From positions 2,974,189 through 3,038,188 of the forward strand of contig NZ_CP059297.1 in assembly GCF_017795885.1 (NCBI RefSeq): a stretch of 64,000 nt of DNA. The letters run 5' to 3'. Below, one piece after another: positions 8,026-16,462 of this stretch. This stretch comes from Brevundimonas sp. AJA228-03 (lineage in GTDB: Bacteria; Pseudomonadota; Alphaproteobacteria; Caulobacterales; Caulobacteraceae). Numbering within the stretch: the stretch's first letter is position 1; each line of letters begins with the position of its first letter. Both the position numbers and the translations under genes were made by a program. A model generated the notes under the pieces. That model ran no database searches. It was not told the DNA's origin and was given only the letters and a program-made list of their open reading frames with translations.

Positions 8026-8759
8026 TCCGCCTCCACGTCCCCCAGCCCCTCTCCGCCGGTGCCGCCGTCGCGCCGACGCTGGACCAGTCCCGCTATCTGA
8101 CCCAGGTCATGCGGCTGAAGCTCGGTGACGCCCTGCTGGTCTTCAACGGCCGCGACGGCGAGTGGCGCTGCGTGATCGCCGAAATCCTCAAGAAGGGCGT
8201 CATCCTCCGGGCCGAGGAACAGGTCCGGCCCCAGGCGTTCGGCCCTGACCTCGAACTGATCGTCGCAGTGGTCAAGAAATCCCGCGTCGAGACCATCGTC
8301 GAGAAGGCCGCCGAGCTAGGGGCCGCCCGCGTGCGCCTGGCCGTCACCCAGCGGACCAATGTCGAGCATGTCCGCCTCGACCGGCTGGACGCCATCGCCA
8401 TCGAGGCCGCCGAACAGACCGGGCGGCTGGACGTGCCGACGGTCGACGACCCGCAGAAACTGGCCACCATCCTGGACGCCTGGGACCCGTCGCGCCGGCT
8501 GATGTTCTGCGACGAGACGGGGGGTCAGCCGGTGATGCGGGCGCTGGAGTCTCCCTCCCCCAAGGGAGAGGGAGAACGGGCTCCCTGGGCCATCCTGATC
8601 GGGCCGGAGGGTGGCTTTTCGCCGGAGGAACGCGAGCGTCTGCGATCCCTGCCCTTCACGACGGCCGTCTCGCTGGGCCCCCGCATCCTGCGCGCCGACA
8701 CTGCCGCCATCGCGGCCATGGCCCTGTGGCAGGCCGCCGTCGGCGACTGGGAGCGATAG
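8022..8759 (+). CDS. rsmE: 16S rRNA (uracil-1498-N3)-methyltransferase RsmE
   Basis: A 245-aa SPOUT-fold enzyme that methylates N3 of U1498 in 16S rRNA using S-adenosylmethionine. An N-terminal PUA-like domain (residues 1-70: IRLHVPQPL through VFNGRDGEWRCVI) precedes the methyltransferase domain with VVKKSRVETIVEKAAELGAARVRLAVTQRT, ILIGPEGGFSPEE and LGPRILRADTA, which form the knotted cofactor site. The start is GTG 8022, because IRLHVPQ is the usual N-terminus; the longer upstream frame reads through the small gene. Odd feature: between MRALE and WAILIGPEGG lies a SPSPKGEGERAP stretch encoded by a CCTCCC-type palindrome (8551-8574), apparently an in-frame repeat insertion. Confidence 0.92.
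   Translation: MIRLHVPQPLSAGAAVAPTLDQSRYLTQVMRLKLGDALLVFNGRDGEWRCVIAEILKKGVILRAEEQVRPQAFGPDLELIVAVVKKSRVETIVEKAAELGAARVRLAVTQRTNVEHVRLDRLDAIAIEAAEQTGRLDVPTVDDPQKLATILDAWDPSRRLMFCDETGGQPVMRALESPSPKGEGERAPWAILIGPEGGFSPEERERLRSLPFTTAVSLGPRILRADTAAIAAMALWQAAVGDWER
8551..8574. repeat. Palindromic repeat inserted in rsmE reading frame
   Basis: The block is CTCCCTCCCCCAAGGGAGAG followed by GGAG, an imperfect palindrome of the same type as the intergenic CCTCCCCC elements. It is in frame and adds about 10 residues (SPSPKGEGER) just before the conserved ILIGPEGG motif, in a surface-loop position by inference. Confidence 0.7.
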
Positions 8760-8849
8760 GCGACGCGCGCCCGCGACGCGAACCCTGGCCCCTTGAGTCA
8801 TGCCTCAATCCCGCCCATCTACCCGCGACACCGACCAAGGCCTCCCAGC

Positions 8850-10211
8850 ATGACCGTCACCGCGCCGCTCACCTTCGACGACCTGGTCGGCGAGATGACC
8901 AAAGGCATCAAGCCGAAGTCCGCGTGGCGCGTGGGGGCCGAGCACGAGAAGTTCGGTTTCGACAAATCGACCCTGCGTCGCCCGACCTACGATGGCCCGA
9001 ACGGCATCCTGGCCATGCTGACGGGGTTGCAGCGCTTCGGTTGGTCGCCGGTGGAAGAGGCCGGTCACGTCATCGCGCTCGAGCGCAAGAACGAATACGG
9101 CTACGCGGCCTCCATCAGCCTCGAGCCCGGCGGCCAGTTCGAGCTCAGCGGCGCTCCACTCGAGACCATCCACGACATCTGCTCCGAGACCGGCCAGCAC
9201 CTGATGGAGGTGAAGATGGTCGCCGACGAGCTGAATCTGGGCTTTCTCGGTGCCGGGTTCGACCCGATGTGGCGGCGCGAGGACGTGCCCGTCATGCCCA
9301 AGGGCCGCTACGACATCATGCGGGCCTATATGCCGAAAAAGGGCAACCTCGGCCTCGACATGATGCTGCGCACCTGCACCATCCAGGCCAACCTCGATTT
9401 CGATTCAGAGGCCGACATGGTGGCCAAGTTCCGCACCAGTCTGGCGCTCCAGCCGATCGGCACGGCCCTGTTCGCCTGCAGTCCGTTCACGGAGGGTCGA
9501 CCGAACGGCTTCCTGTCGGCACGGGCCAACGTCTGGACCGACACCGATCCCGACCGCACCGGCATGCTGAACTTCGTGTTCGCCGATGGCTTCGGCTTCG
9601 AGACCTATGCCAACTATGCGCTGGACGTGCCGATGTATTTCGCCAAACGCGGCGACCGCTACATCGACGCCTCAGGCCAGTCGTTCCGGGACTTCATGGA
9701 CGGCAGGCTCCCCGCCCTGCCCGGCGAACGCCCGACGCTGAAGGACTGGGCCGATCACCTGACGACCCTGTTCCCAGAGGTCCGCCTGAAACAGTATCTG
9801 GAGATGCGCGGATCGGACGGCGGCCCCTGGAGCCGGATCTGCGCCCTGCCCGCGCTGTGGACCGGCATCTTCTACGACGCCCCGTCGCTCGCCGCCGCCT
9901 GGGACCTGTGCAAGGACTGGGATATCGAGGACCACGAACGCCTGCGCCGCGACGTGACCCGTCTGGGCCTGCGGGCCGAGGTGGCCGGGCGGTCCGTCCG
10001 CGACATCGCCGTGGACATGGTCGCCATCGCCCGCCAGGGCCTGAAGAACCGCGCCCGCTTCAGCGGCGGCATGGTCGACGAGCGCGGCTATCTGTCGGAA
10101 CTGGAAGACATCGCCGACACCGGCGTGACCCCGGCCGAACGCCTGCTGGACCTCTATCACGGCGAATGGCAGGGCGACGTCAGCCGCATCTACCGCGACT
10201 TCGCCTACTGA
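8850..10211 (+). CDS. gshA: Glutamate-cysteine ligase GshA (plant/alphaproteobacterial type)
   Basis: A 453-aa ATP-dependent ligase joining L-glutamate and L-cysteine, the first step of glutathione synthesis. Recognised by SAWRVGAEHEKFGF (about 26-39, start of the ATP-grasp-like core), YGYAASISLEPGGQFELSGAPL, MPKGRYDIMRAYMPKKG, MLRTCTIQANLDFDSEADMV, and SFRDFMDGRLP. These match the class found in alphaproteobacteria and plants rather than E. coli GshA. ATG 8850 follows AAGG at 8837-8840, while the longer frame from 8793 adds an unlikely proline/arginine-rich leader. Glutathione would supply the peroxiredoxin, GloB and two glutathione transferases elsewhere in this window. Confidence 0.94.
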   Translation: MTVTAPLTFDDLVGEMTKGIKPKSAWRVGAEHEKFGFDKSTLRRPTYDGPNGILAMLTGLQRFGWSPVEEAGHVIALERKNEYGYAASISLEPGGQFELSGAPLETIHDICSETGQHLMEVKMVADELNLGFLGAGFDPMWRREDVPVMPKGRYDIMRAYMPKKGNLGLDMMLRTCTIQANLDFDSEADMVAKFRTSLALQPIGTALFACSPFTEGRPNGFLSARANVWTDTDPDRTGMLNFVFADGFGFETYANYALDVPMYFAKRGDRYIDASGQSFRDFMDGRLPALPGERPTLKDWADHLTTLFPEVRLKQYLEMRGSDGGPWSRICALPALWTGIFYDAPSLAAAWDLCKDWDIEDHERLRRDVTRLGLRAEVAGRSVRDIAVDMVAIARQGLKNRARFSGGMVDERGYLSELEDIADTGVTPAERLLDLYHGEWQGDVSRIYRDFAY

Positions 10212-10214
10212 GGA

Positions 10215-10919
10215 TCAGCCCGCGTCGGGCTTCACCAGATCGCAGAAGCTGACGCCCTCGTGCTCGGCCCAGGCCGTGCGCATGAAGGCCCCCTGGTACC
10301 AGCCATAGGCGGCGGCATCGTTCGACAGCGCCTCGTAGTTACTCTCGAAATAGGCGTGGGGATCCTCGCCCGCCGGCACCGGGCTGGGCAGCTGGCTCAG
10401 GAAGACGTTGAAGTTCTCGACCCGGTCCGCGATCGGCGTGCTGGCCTCCGTATCCTCGGCCCAGAAGGCGATGGCGATGCGATTGGCCAGCACCTCATTG
10501 GTCCAGGAATCCTCGCGCTCCAGCCGACCGTCAAAGGACGCCACGAAATGCCCCAGTTCATGGGGAACCAGCAGGCTGTTGAAAATCTCGGCGAACTGGC
10601 CTTCGGGCGTAAGGCCCAGGGTCCCGGCTGCCGCCCAGCCCCCCAGCATGCCTTGCAGTTCCGCAGGCATCTCGGCCCAGCGCGACTGGTGGACCGACCG
10701 GTCGTCCGTATAGAAGGACACCAGACTGGGGGTCGAGTCGATCACGACACCGGGAACATAGGGCGGTGTCACGCCACAGGCCCGCAGCGCCGTATCGAAA
10801 CGCGCGATGATCGCCCGGGTCTGGGTTTCCAGCGGATCGGCGGCCTGGCTGGACGCGCTGGCCGGCGTGCCGAGGGCCAGACCGAATGCTGCGGTTATGG
10901 CGAACAGACGAAGCAGCAT
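10215..10919 (-). CDS. Secreted zincin-like putative metallopeptidase (DUF4344-like)
   Basis: A 234-aa exported protein. Residues 1-22 (MLLRLFAITAAFGLALGTPASA) are a clear signal peptide. The motif VPHELGHFVASF is an HExxH zinc site of the gluzincin/metzincin kind, preceded by GQFAEIFNSLL. Later NEVLANRIAIAFWAEDTEA supplies a candidate third ligand (Glu of NEVLAN). It resembles the DUF4344 putative metallopeptidases, but I am not sure of the family. The start ATG 10919 was chosen over 10955 because GGGAG lies 6 bases upstream and the signal peptide begins there. It is convergent with gshA, with only 3 bases between stops. Confidence 0.75.
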   Translation of the reverse strand: MLLRLFAITAAFGLALGTPASASSQAADPLETQTRAIIARFDTALRACGVTPPYVPGVVIDSTPSLVSFYTDDRSVHQSRWAEMPAELQGMLGGWAAAGTLGLTPEGQFAEIFNSLLVPHELGHFVASFDGRLEREDSWTNEVLANRIAIAFWAEDTEASTPIADRVENFNVFLSQLPSPVPAGEDPHAYFESNYEALSNDAAAYGWYQGAFMRTAWAEHEGVSFCDLVKPDAG

Positions 10920-11049
10920 AACGATCTCCCGGATCAACATCTTGAAGACATTCACCTACCGACGATTTCCGCAGGCGTCCACTGCCGCGATCTTGCCTCT
11001 TGCCACTCGACGTGATCACGGCGGACAGTCGGCGCGAAGGAGCCCATTG

Positions 11050-11799
11050 ATGACCCACCCCATCCATATCGGCATCGGCGGCTGGACCTATGAGCCATGG
11101 CGCGGCGTCTTCTATCCGGACAAGCTGAGCCAGAAGAAGGAGCTGGCGTTCGCCTCGCGCGCCCTGACCTCGATCGAGATCAACGGCACCTACTATTCGA
11201 CCTTCAAGCCCGACAGCTGGATGAAGTGGCGCGACGAGACGCCGGAAGGCTTCGTCTTCTCGGTCAAGGCCAGCCGCTACTGCACCAACCGCAAGATCCT
11301 GTCCGACATGGGCGAGTCGATGGAGCGGTTCCTGGGCCAGGGGATGACGGCCCTGGGCGACAAGCTTGGCCCCATCAACTGGCAGTTCATGGGGACCAAG
11401 AAATTCGACCCGGTCGATTTCGAGGGGTTTCTGAAACTGCTGCCCAAGGAAAGGGACGGCATCCGCCTGCGCCATGCGCTGGAGGTCCGCAATCCGACCT
11501 TCGACACGCCGGCCTTCTACGATCTGGCTGCGAAATACGGGGTGGCCATCGTCTATGCCGTGGACGACGAGGCCCCCGAATGGCCCCGGATCGACCAGCC
11601 GACCGCCGACTTTACCTACGCCCGGCTGATGTCGAGCCGCGAGGACGAACCGACCGGCATGACGTCGGCCGAACTGGACGCCGTGGCCGATCAAACCCGG
11701 GCCTGGGCCAAACGCGGCGCGGTGTTCGCCTATTTCATCGCCGGGGCCAAGGTGCGCAACCCGGCCGCGGCGCAGGCCCTGATCGAGAAGCTCAAATAG
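11050..11799 (+). CDS. DUF72 (YecE-like) family protein
   Basis: A 249-aa TIM-barrel-like protein of the DUF72 family. Characteristic features are IGIGGWTYEPWRGVFYPD at the N-terminus, FASRALTSIEINGTYYSTFKPDSWMKWRDETPEGFVFSVKASRYCTN, and LRHALEVRNPTF later, plus YARLM and YFIAGAKVRNP near the end. The biochemical function is not established; members are often thought to act in nucleic-acid or sugar metabolism. Start ATG 11050 has an AAGGAG ribosome site at 11037-11042. It is divergent from the secreted zincin-like gene. Downstream is a long non-coding palindrome cluster. Confidence 0.9.
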   Translation: MTHPIHIGIGGWTYEPWRGVFYPDKLSQKKELAFASRALTSIEINGTYYSTFKPDSWMKWRDETPEGFVFSVKASRYCTNRKILSDMGESMERFLGQGMTALGDKLGPINWQFMGTKKFDPVDFEGFLKLLPKERDGIRLRHALEVRNPTFDTPAFYDLAAKYGVAIVYAVDDEAPEWPRIDQPTADFTYARLMSSREDEPTGMTSAELDAVADQTRAWAKRGAVFAYFIAGAKVRNPAAAQALIEKLK

Positions 11800-11812
11800 A
11801 CGGGGAGCGGCT

Positions 11813-12064
11813 TGTCATCCCGGACACCGCGCAGCGGTGATCCGGGACGGGCCGGAGCGCGCCGTCGACGCTCCCGGAAATCGCAGCGCGATTATCCGGG
11901 AGACAGCCGGCAGTCGCTGCCATGCCCTGACCTGTCTCCCGGATAGCGGCTGACGCCGCTTCCGGGAGGATGAACGCTAGGCCCGGGGCCGTCCCCGATC
12001 TCCGCTTCGCTGCGTCGGGGATGACAAGAGAGCGATCTCCGCTGCGCTGCGTCGGGGATGACAA
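11813..12064. repeat. Cluster of five related intergenic palindromes
   Basis: Units seen: 11813-11850 (TGTCATCCCGGAC ... GTCCGGGAT-like TGATCCGGGAC); 11871-11905 (CTCCCGGAAATCGCAGCG ... CCGGGAGACAG); 11933-11972 (TGTCTCCCGGATAGCGGC ... TTCCGGGAGGATGA), an inverted copy of the previous one; 11991-12026 and 12034-12064 (GATCTCCGCT...GCTGCGTCGGGGATGACAA), which are direct copies. The TGTCAT / ATGACA edges and the CAGCG centres are shared. The nested inverted order suggests repeated element insertion. Confidence 0.75.
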
Positions 12065-12152
12065 TGCGGCACCCCCCGGACAGGGCCTCGTCTGGTTCCC
12101 GAACCATTCGACGATACCAACCATTTCCGTGCTCCCTGCTGATCCGATCTTG

Positions 12153-12185
12153 TGCCCGACGCCTTGAAGGCACAACTGTCGGGCA
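12153..12185 (+). promoter_or_regulatory. Stem-loop in leader of alcohol dehydrogenase gene
   Basis: TGCCCGAC (12153-12160) pairs perfectly with GTCGGGCA (12178-12185). Inside is a second small stem, GCCTT with AAGGC (12161-12171). It lies 8 bases before the ribosome site and 20 bases before the start codon. It could be a transcription or translation control element or a terminator for upstream transcripts. Confidence 0.4.
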
Positions 12186-12205
12186 GCCGTTTCAGGAGCC
12201 TCCCC

Positions 12206-13264
12206 ATGCCCATCGCCACCCGCGCCTTCGCCGCGACCACATCCACTGCGCCGCTGACGCCCTATACTTTCACGCGCCGGGATCCGGGGGCGGACGATGT
12301 CGCCATCGACATCAGGTTCGCGGGCATCTGCCACTCGGACCTGCACATCGTGAAGAACGACCTGGGCAACACCGTCTATCCGATCGTCCCGGGCCACGAG
12401 ATCGCGGGCATCGTCACGGCGGTCGGTGCCAATGTGACCCGGTTCAAGGTCGGCGACCGTGTCGGCGTCGGCTGCATGGTCGACAGCTGCCGGGTCTGCG
12501 GTCCCTGCAAGGCCGGCGACGAACAGTACTGCGTCCCGGGCATGACCGGCACCTATGGCGCGCCCGACAAACACGCCGACCAGTCCGGCGAAAAGATCAC
12601 CCAGGGCGGATACTCGGACAAGATCGTCGTGGATCAGGCCTTCGTCGTCACCATCCCCGATTCGATCCCCCTGGACGTCGCGGCGCCTCTGCTGTGCGCC
12701 GGGATCACCACCTATTCACCGCTGAAGCACTGGGGCATCAAGCCGGGATCGAAGGTCGCCGTGATCGGCCTGGGCGGTCTCGGCCATATGGCCGTCAAAC
12801 AGGCGGCCGCGATGGGGGCCGAGGTCACTGTGCTGTCGACCTCGGATCGCAAGAAGGCCGATGCCGAGCGGATGGGGGCGAAACACTTCCTCATCAACTC
12901 CGACAAGGCCGCGATGAAGGCAGCGGCCGAGAAGTTCGACCTCATCATCAACACCGTCTCGGCCACGCATGAGATCGCCGGCCACCTGCAACTGCTGGCC
13001 CACGACGGCACCATGGTCATGCTGGGCCTGACGACAGAGGCCCTTCCGGTCTTCGCCCTGCCGCTCCTGTGGCGTCGCCGCTCGGTCGCCGGGTCCCTGA
13101 TCGGCGGCATTCGCGAGACCCAGGAGATGCTCGACTTCTGCGCCGAGCACGGCCTGGCCTCCGACATCGAGGTCATCGCGCCATCGCAGATCAACGAGGC
13201 CTATGCCCGGCTGGAGAAATCCGACGTCCGCTACCGCTTCGTCATCGACATGGCACAGCTCTAG
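12206..13264 (+). CDS. Zinc-dependent NAD(P) alcohol dehydrogenase (YahK/CAD-like)
   Basis: A 352-aa medium-chain dehydrogenase/reductase that interconverts aldehydes and alcohols, most like YahK and cinnamyl-type alcohol dehydrogenases. Catalytic zinc ligands are C42 (GICHSDLH) and H64-E65 (PGHEIAG), with a third Cys in LLCAGITTY. Structural zinc cysteines are C95, C98, C101 and C109 ([15 protein letters not shown]). The nucleotide fold shows [26 protein letters not shown] with STSDRKK after the second strand, which favours NADPH. Start ATG 12206 follows AGGAG at 12194-12198; the frame extends upstream to 12152 but without a ribosome site. Physiological substrate is unknown. Confidence 0.92.
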   Translation: MPIATRAFAATTSTAPLTPYTFTRRDPGADDVAIDIRFAGICHSDLHIVKNDLGNTVYPIVPGHEIAGIVTAVGANVTRFKVGDRVGVGCMVDSCRVCGPCKAGDEQYCVPGMTGTYGAPDKHADQSGEKITQGGYSDKIVVDQAFVVTIPDSIPLDVAAPLLCAGITTYSPLKHWGIKPGSKVAVIGLGGLGHMAVKQAAAMGAEVTVLSTSDRKKADAERMGAKHFLINSDKAAMKAAAEKFDLIINTVSATHEIAGHLQLLAHDGTMVMLGLTTEALPVFALPLLWRRRSVAGSLIGGIRETQEMLDFCAEHGLASDIEVIAPSQINEAYARLEKSDVRYRFVIDMAQL

Positions 13265-13265
13265 C

Positions 13266-13331
13266 GGGGTTCCCGCGCGAACCCGCCCGGGTTAGACCTG
13301 CTCTCGGAGAGGCCCCGCGTCAGACGGGGCC
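13266..13331 (+). terminator. Tandem hairpins between adh and phaB
   Basis: The first hairpin is GGGTTC (13267-13272) with GAACCC (13279-13284), directly after the adh stop. The second is GGCCCCG (13311-13317) with CGGGGCC (13325-13331). Neither has a T run. The second ends 22 bases before the next start, so it may also act as a leader structure. Confidence 0.45.
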
Positions 13332-13352
13332 GTCAGGGAACAGGACACGCAC

Positions 13353-14078
13353 ATGGCACGAGTGGCACTGGTCACGGGTGGAACCCGCGGCATCGGCAAG
13401 GCGATCGCACAGCGGCTGAAGGAAGACGGCATGGCCGTCGCCTGCGGCTATTCCGGCAATGCCGAGGCGGCCGAGGCCACGGCCCGCGAACTGGGCGTCA
13501 TGGTGGTGAAGGGCAACGTCGGCTCCTATGACGACTGCGCCCGCGCCGTCGCCGATGTGGAGGCAGAGCTGGGGCCTATCGACGTGCTGATCAACAATGC
13601 CGGCATCACCCGCGACGGCTTCTTCCACAAGATGAGCGCCGATCAGTGGTCCGACGTGATCCGGGTCAACATGGACAGCGTGTTCAACATGACACGCCAG
13701 GTCATCAACGGCATGCGCGACCGGGGCTTTGGCCGCATCGTCAACATCTCCTCGATCAACGGCCAGAAGGGCCAGATCGGCCAGACCAACTATTCCGCCG
13801 CCAAGGCCGGGATGATCGGCTTCACCAAGGCTCTTGCCCTTGAAAACGCGCGCAAGGGCGTGACCGTCAACTGTATCGCACCGGGCTATATCGACACCGA
13901 GATGGTGGGTGCGATGGACCAGAAGGTGCTCGATTCCATCATCGCCCAGATCCCCGTGGGACGTCTGGGCAAGGGTGAGGAGATCGCCGACATGGTGTCC
14001 TGGCTGTCGGGTGAGCGTGCCGGATATGTCACAGGCTGCACCCTGTCGCTGAACGGCGGTCAATACCTGGTCGGCTGA
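13353..14078 (+). CDS. phaB: Acetoacetyl-CoA reductase PhaB/PhbB
   Basis: A 241-aa short-chain dehydrogenase that reduces acetoacetyl-CoA to (R)-3-hydroxybutyryl-CoA with NADPH for polyhydroxybutyrate synthesis. It shows the TGGTRGIG cofactor motif (8-15), NNAG (81-84), and the catalytic S134, Y147 and K151 in NISSINGQKGQIGQTNYSAAKAG, a stretch almost diagnostic for PhaB over FabG. The C-terminus has GCTLSLNGGQYLVG, also PhaB-like. Start ATG 13353. No phaA or phaC is next to it, so the pathway partners must be elsewhere in the genome. A FabG-type role cannot be wholly excluded. Confidence 0.9.
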   Translation: MARVALVTGGTRGIGKAIAQRLKEDGMAVACGYSGNAEAAEATARELGVMVVKGNVGSYDDCARAVADVEAELGPIDVLINNAGITRDGFFHKMSADQWSDVIRVNMDSVFNMTRQVINGMRDRGFGRIVNISSINGQKGQIGQTNYSAAKAGMIGFTKALALENARKGVTVNCIAPGYIDTEMVGAMDQKVLDSIIAQIPVGRLGKGEEIADMVSWLSGERAGYVTGCTLSLNGGQYLVG

Positions 14079-14127
14079 CCGGCAGGCTGCCCAAAATCCG
14101 CCGCGCACCCGGCGCAACGATCCGGCC

Positions 14128-14910
14128 ATGAAATCGAGGGTCCGGGTCGAGACGGCAGGAAGGCCGGTCGCGTCGGCGATGGCGGTCGCCGTCGTCGTCG
14201 CGGCCCTGTCGTGTCCGACTCTGGCCCTCGGTCAGGTGCGCGGCAATGCCCAGGCCGAGCAAAGCCGGGCCATCGGCATCCCGCCCATGCGCAGGGGACT
14301 GCCGGCCTCCGGTCGCTACGTCTCGGACGGGGGCGAGGCCTTCATCCTGGACGGCGCCGGGGGCCTGCCTCTGTTCCGCTTCGAACGTCGGCCCGAAACC
14401 TGGGTGCTGCGCGCCACCCCGGCCCCGCGCGGCGACATCATCTATCGCAACGACGCCGGCTCGCAGATCCTGCGCGTCACGCCGTCGGGCGGCATCACGC
14501 TTTATACGACCCTGGCCCCGAACGGCGCGCCGGTCTCCAGGACGGGCGAGGCCGCCCCCCTGACCCTGCCGACGCTCGGGCCGGTTCGACTCTTCAGCCT
14601 GATGACGCAGCGCGGCAGCCTGGTCAGTCAGGCGCTGGGGCGGCTTGTCGTCATCAATCTGTCGGGCGAACGGTCGGAGGCGCTGATGGTCGATGCCCTG
14701 ATCGTCTCGACCGAGGCCGTCATCCGGATGGCGGCCAGCCCCACCTTTCGAGCCAGCATCGCCACCCTGCGCAGCATCACCCTGGTCGAGGGCAGTCGCA
14801 GTTCGGTGACCTTCACGGGCGGCGACCTGCGCGTCGTGGTCGATCCTGACGAAGGTCAGGCCGGACGCCCGTCCTCGGCCCGGATCATTCGCGCGGTCGC
14901 CGAAGGCTGA
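14128..14910 (+). CDS. Exported hypothetical protein (DUF4908-like)
   Basis: A 260-aa protein with an N-terminal hydrophobic segment (about residues 15-36, ending ALGQ), so probably exported to the periplasm. The mature part has SGRYVSDGGEAFILDGAGGLPLFRFERRPETWVLRATPAPRGDIIYRNDAGSQILRVTPSGGITLY, a beta-rich region with no catalytic signature. It resembles the DUF4908 family described from Caulobacterales; I recognise the pattern but am not certain. It ends directly at the convergent gloB stop (no spacer). A role cannot be assigned. Confidence 0.75.
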   Translation: MKSRVRVETAGRPVASAMAVAVVVAALSCPTLALGQVRGNAQAEQSRAIGIPPMRRGLPASGRYVSDGGEAFILDGAGGLPLFRFERRPETWVLRATPAPRGDIIYRNDAGSQILRVTPSGGITLYTTLAPNGAPVSRTGEAAPLTLPTLGPVRLFSLMTQRGSLVSQALGRLVVINLSGERSEALMVDALIVSTEAVIRMAASPTFRASIATLRSITLVEGSRSSVTFTGGDLRVVVDPDEGQAGRPSSARIIRAVAEG

Positions 14911-15639
14911 TCAGCCCGCAAAGCTGTCCTTCGCCGCACGCCGCCGGGCGAACGCGGCCGCATCGCCCGCCGTCAGGAATGGGTTGAAGGCCCGCTCCAC
15001 CGCCATGGTCGTCGGCACGGTCGGCTCGCCCCGCTCGCGCGCCGCAAAGATCGACGCCGCATGGGCCGCGACTTCGGGACGATCGTCCACGCTCAGGGTG
15101 AAGCGCGCATTGGCAGCCGTGTATTCGTGGGCACCATACAGGACCGTCGCGTCAGGCCAGGCCAGCAGGCGGCCCAGGCTGTCCCACATCTGTTCCGGCG
15201 TCCCCTCGAACAGCCGCCCGCAGCCCAATGGGAACAGGGTGTCGCCGGTGAAGGCGATGCCGTCCTCGACCGAGCGCAGCACGACGTGGCCCAGCGTGTG
15301 GCCGGGCGTGGCCGTGACATGCAGGCGGGTCTGGCCGATCGTGACCAGATCACCCTCCTCGATCACCCGATCCAGGGGAGCGACCTTGCGAACCTCTTCC
15401 GGACCCCAGATGTCGCAGCCGGTCTCGGCCTGAAGCCGGGCGTTGCCCTCGGTGTGGTCGGGGTGCCAGTGGGTGTTGACGATCCGGTCCAGCCGGCCCC
15501 ACCCCAGCGACGCGATCCCGTCCAGGATCACCTGGGCGTCGGGCGTGTCGATCGCAGCGACCGCGCCCGTCGCCTCGTCCCGCACCAGAAAGGCATAGTT
15601 GTCCGTGCGCGCCGGAAACAGGTGAACGGTCACGGGCAT
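14911..15639 (-). CDS. gloB: Hydroxyacylglutathione hydrolase (glyoxalase II)
   Basis: A 242-aa metallo-beta-lactamase-fold enzyme that hydrolyses S-D-lactoylglutathione to D-lactate and glutathione, completing methylglyoxal detoxification. The binuclear metal motif is THWHPDHTEGN (THxHxDH), followed by ATPGHTLGH, FTGDTLFPLGCGRLFEG and YGAHEYTAANARF, and the C-terminal FNPFL segment typical of glyoxalase II. Start ATG 15639 (MPVTVHLF) has AAGGA shortly upstream; the longer frame overlaps the divergent methyltransferase gene and is spurious. It depends on glutathione, made by GshA at 8850-10211. Confidence 0.93.
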   Translation of the reverse strand: MPVTVHLFPARTDNYAFLVRDEATGAVAAIDTPDAQVILDGIASLGWGRLDRIVNTHWHPDHTEGNARLQAETGCDIWGPEEVRKVAPLDRVIEEGDLVTIGQTRLHVTATPGHTLGHVVLRSVEDGIAFTGDTLFPLGCGRLFEGTPEQMWDSLGRLLAWPDATVLYGAHEYTAANARFTLSVDDRPEVAAHAASIFAARERGEPTVPTTMAVERAFNPFLTAGDAAAFARRRAAKDSFAG

Positions 15640-15686
15640 GGGGTCGTCCTTGGATCGCGGGGCCTGATGGCCATATAGTCCTTGCC

Positions 15687-16451
15687 ATGCGCCGTGCCAT
15701 CGAAGACCTGCGAACCTTCTACGGCGAACCCACCGGGGCGCTGGTCCGGCGCCTGCTGGCCAGGCGGCTGGACGATGCGTGGGGCGAGGCCAACGGGTGC
15801 GACGTGCTGGGCATCGGCTATGCCACGCCCTGGCTGGATGCCTTCGTCGGCGCGCGCCGGGTGATCGCCGCCATGCCCTCCGGCCAGGGGGTCGAGCTGT
15901 GGCCGGCCGCCGGTCGCAACCGCACCCTTCTGGTCGACGACCGGCGACTGCCGTTCGCCGCCGGTTCGTTCGACCGTGTGTTGCTGGTCCATGCCCTGGA
16001 AGAGGCGGACGATCCGACACAGTTGCTGACCGAGGCGGTCCGCGCCCTGGCACCCGCCGGTCGGATCATCCTGGCCGCCGCTGCCCGGGGCGGTCTGTGG
16101 GCGCGGGCCGAGGCGACGCCCTTCGGTCACGGCCGGCCCTTCACCCGAGGCCAGCTGGAGCGGCTGGTGCGCGCGGCGGGGCTCGAGCCCACGGCCTGGT
16201 CCCAGACCCTGTATGTCCCGCCGTGGCCGCCCCTGCTCGGACTGGCCGACGGATTCGAGCAGGTCGGTCGCCGGATCGCCCCGGGCTTCGCGGGCGTCAT
16301 CCTGCTGGAAGCCACGCGCCAGGCCTATGCCCACATCCGCCCCACGGGCGTGGCCCGGCGCGTCCGGGCCGAGGTGCGCGGCCTTCAGCCCCAGCCCGCG
16401 ACACGCACGCCAAACGTAACCGGGCTGGATGCGGAACGCGAACCGCTTTAA
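15687..16451 (+). CDS. Class I SAM-dependent methyltransferase (type 11)
   Basis: A 254-aa protein with a Rossmann-type methyltransferase core: CDVLGIGYATPWL (motif I variant, about 33-45), LLVDDRRLPFAAGSFDRVLLVHALEEADDPTQLLTEAVRALAPAGRIIL (motifs II-IV). The first half of the motif is weaker than the usual E/DxGxGxG. It is divergent from gloB with 47 bases between starts, an arrangement repeatedly seen in alphaproteobacteria, suggesting shared control. The substrate is unknown; residues 160-220 with VPPWPPLLGLADGFEQVGRRIAPGFAGVILLEATRQAYA are the best lineage-specific marker. Confidence 0.85.
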   Translation: MRRAIEDLRTFYGEPTGALVRRLLARRLDDAWGEANGCDVLGIGYATPWLDAFVGARRVIAAMPSGQGVELWPAAGRNRTLLVDDRRLPFAAGSFDRVLLVHALEEADDPTQLLTEAVRALAPAGRIILAAAARGGLWARAEATPFGHGRPFTRGQLERLVRAAGLEPTAWSQTLYVPPWPPLLGLADGFEQVGRRIAPGFAGVILLEATRQAYAHIRPTGVARRVRAEVRGLQPQPATRTPNVTGLDAEREPL

Positions 16452-16462
16452 GCGGCTAGGCC

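Larger units (their letters stand above)
11800..12205. other. Non-coding region with palindrome cluster and adh 5' leader
   Basis: No gene is seen in these 406 bases. The left two thirds are a run of five related hairpin units (11813-12064, listed separately). The right part is the probable promoter and leader of the alcohol dehydrogenase gene and ends with a stem-loop at 12153-12185 and the ribosome site AGGAG at 12194-12198. Confidence 0.6.

Noticed and set aside
16441..16456. Palindrome CCGCTTTAAGCGG at the methyltransferase stop as a terminator
   Set aside because: Stem of only 5-6 bp with almost no loop, and sixA begins right after it, so termination there is unlikely.
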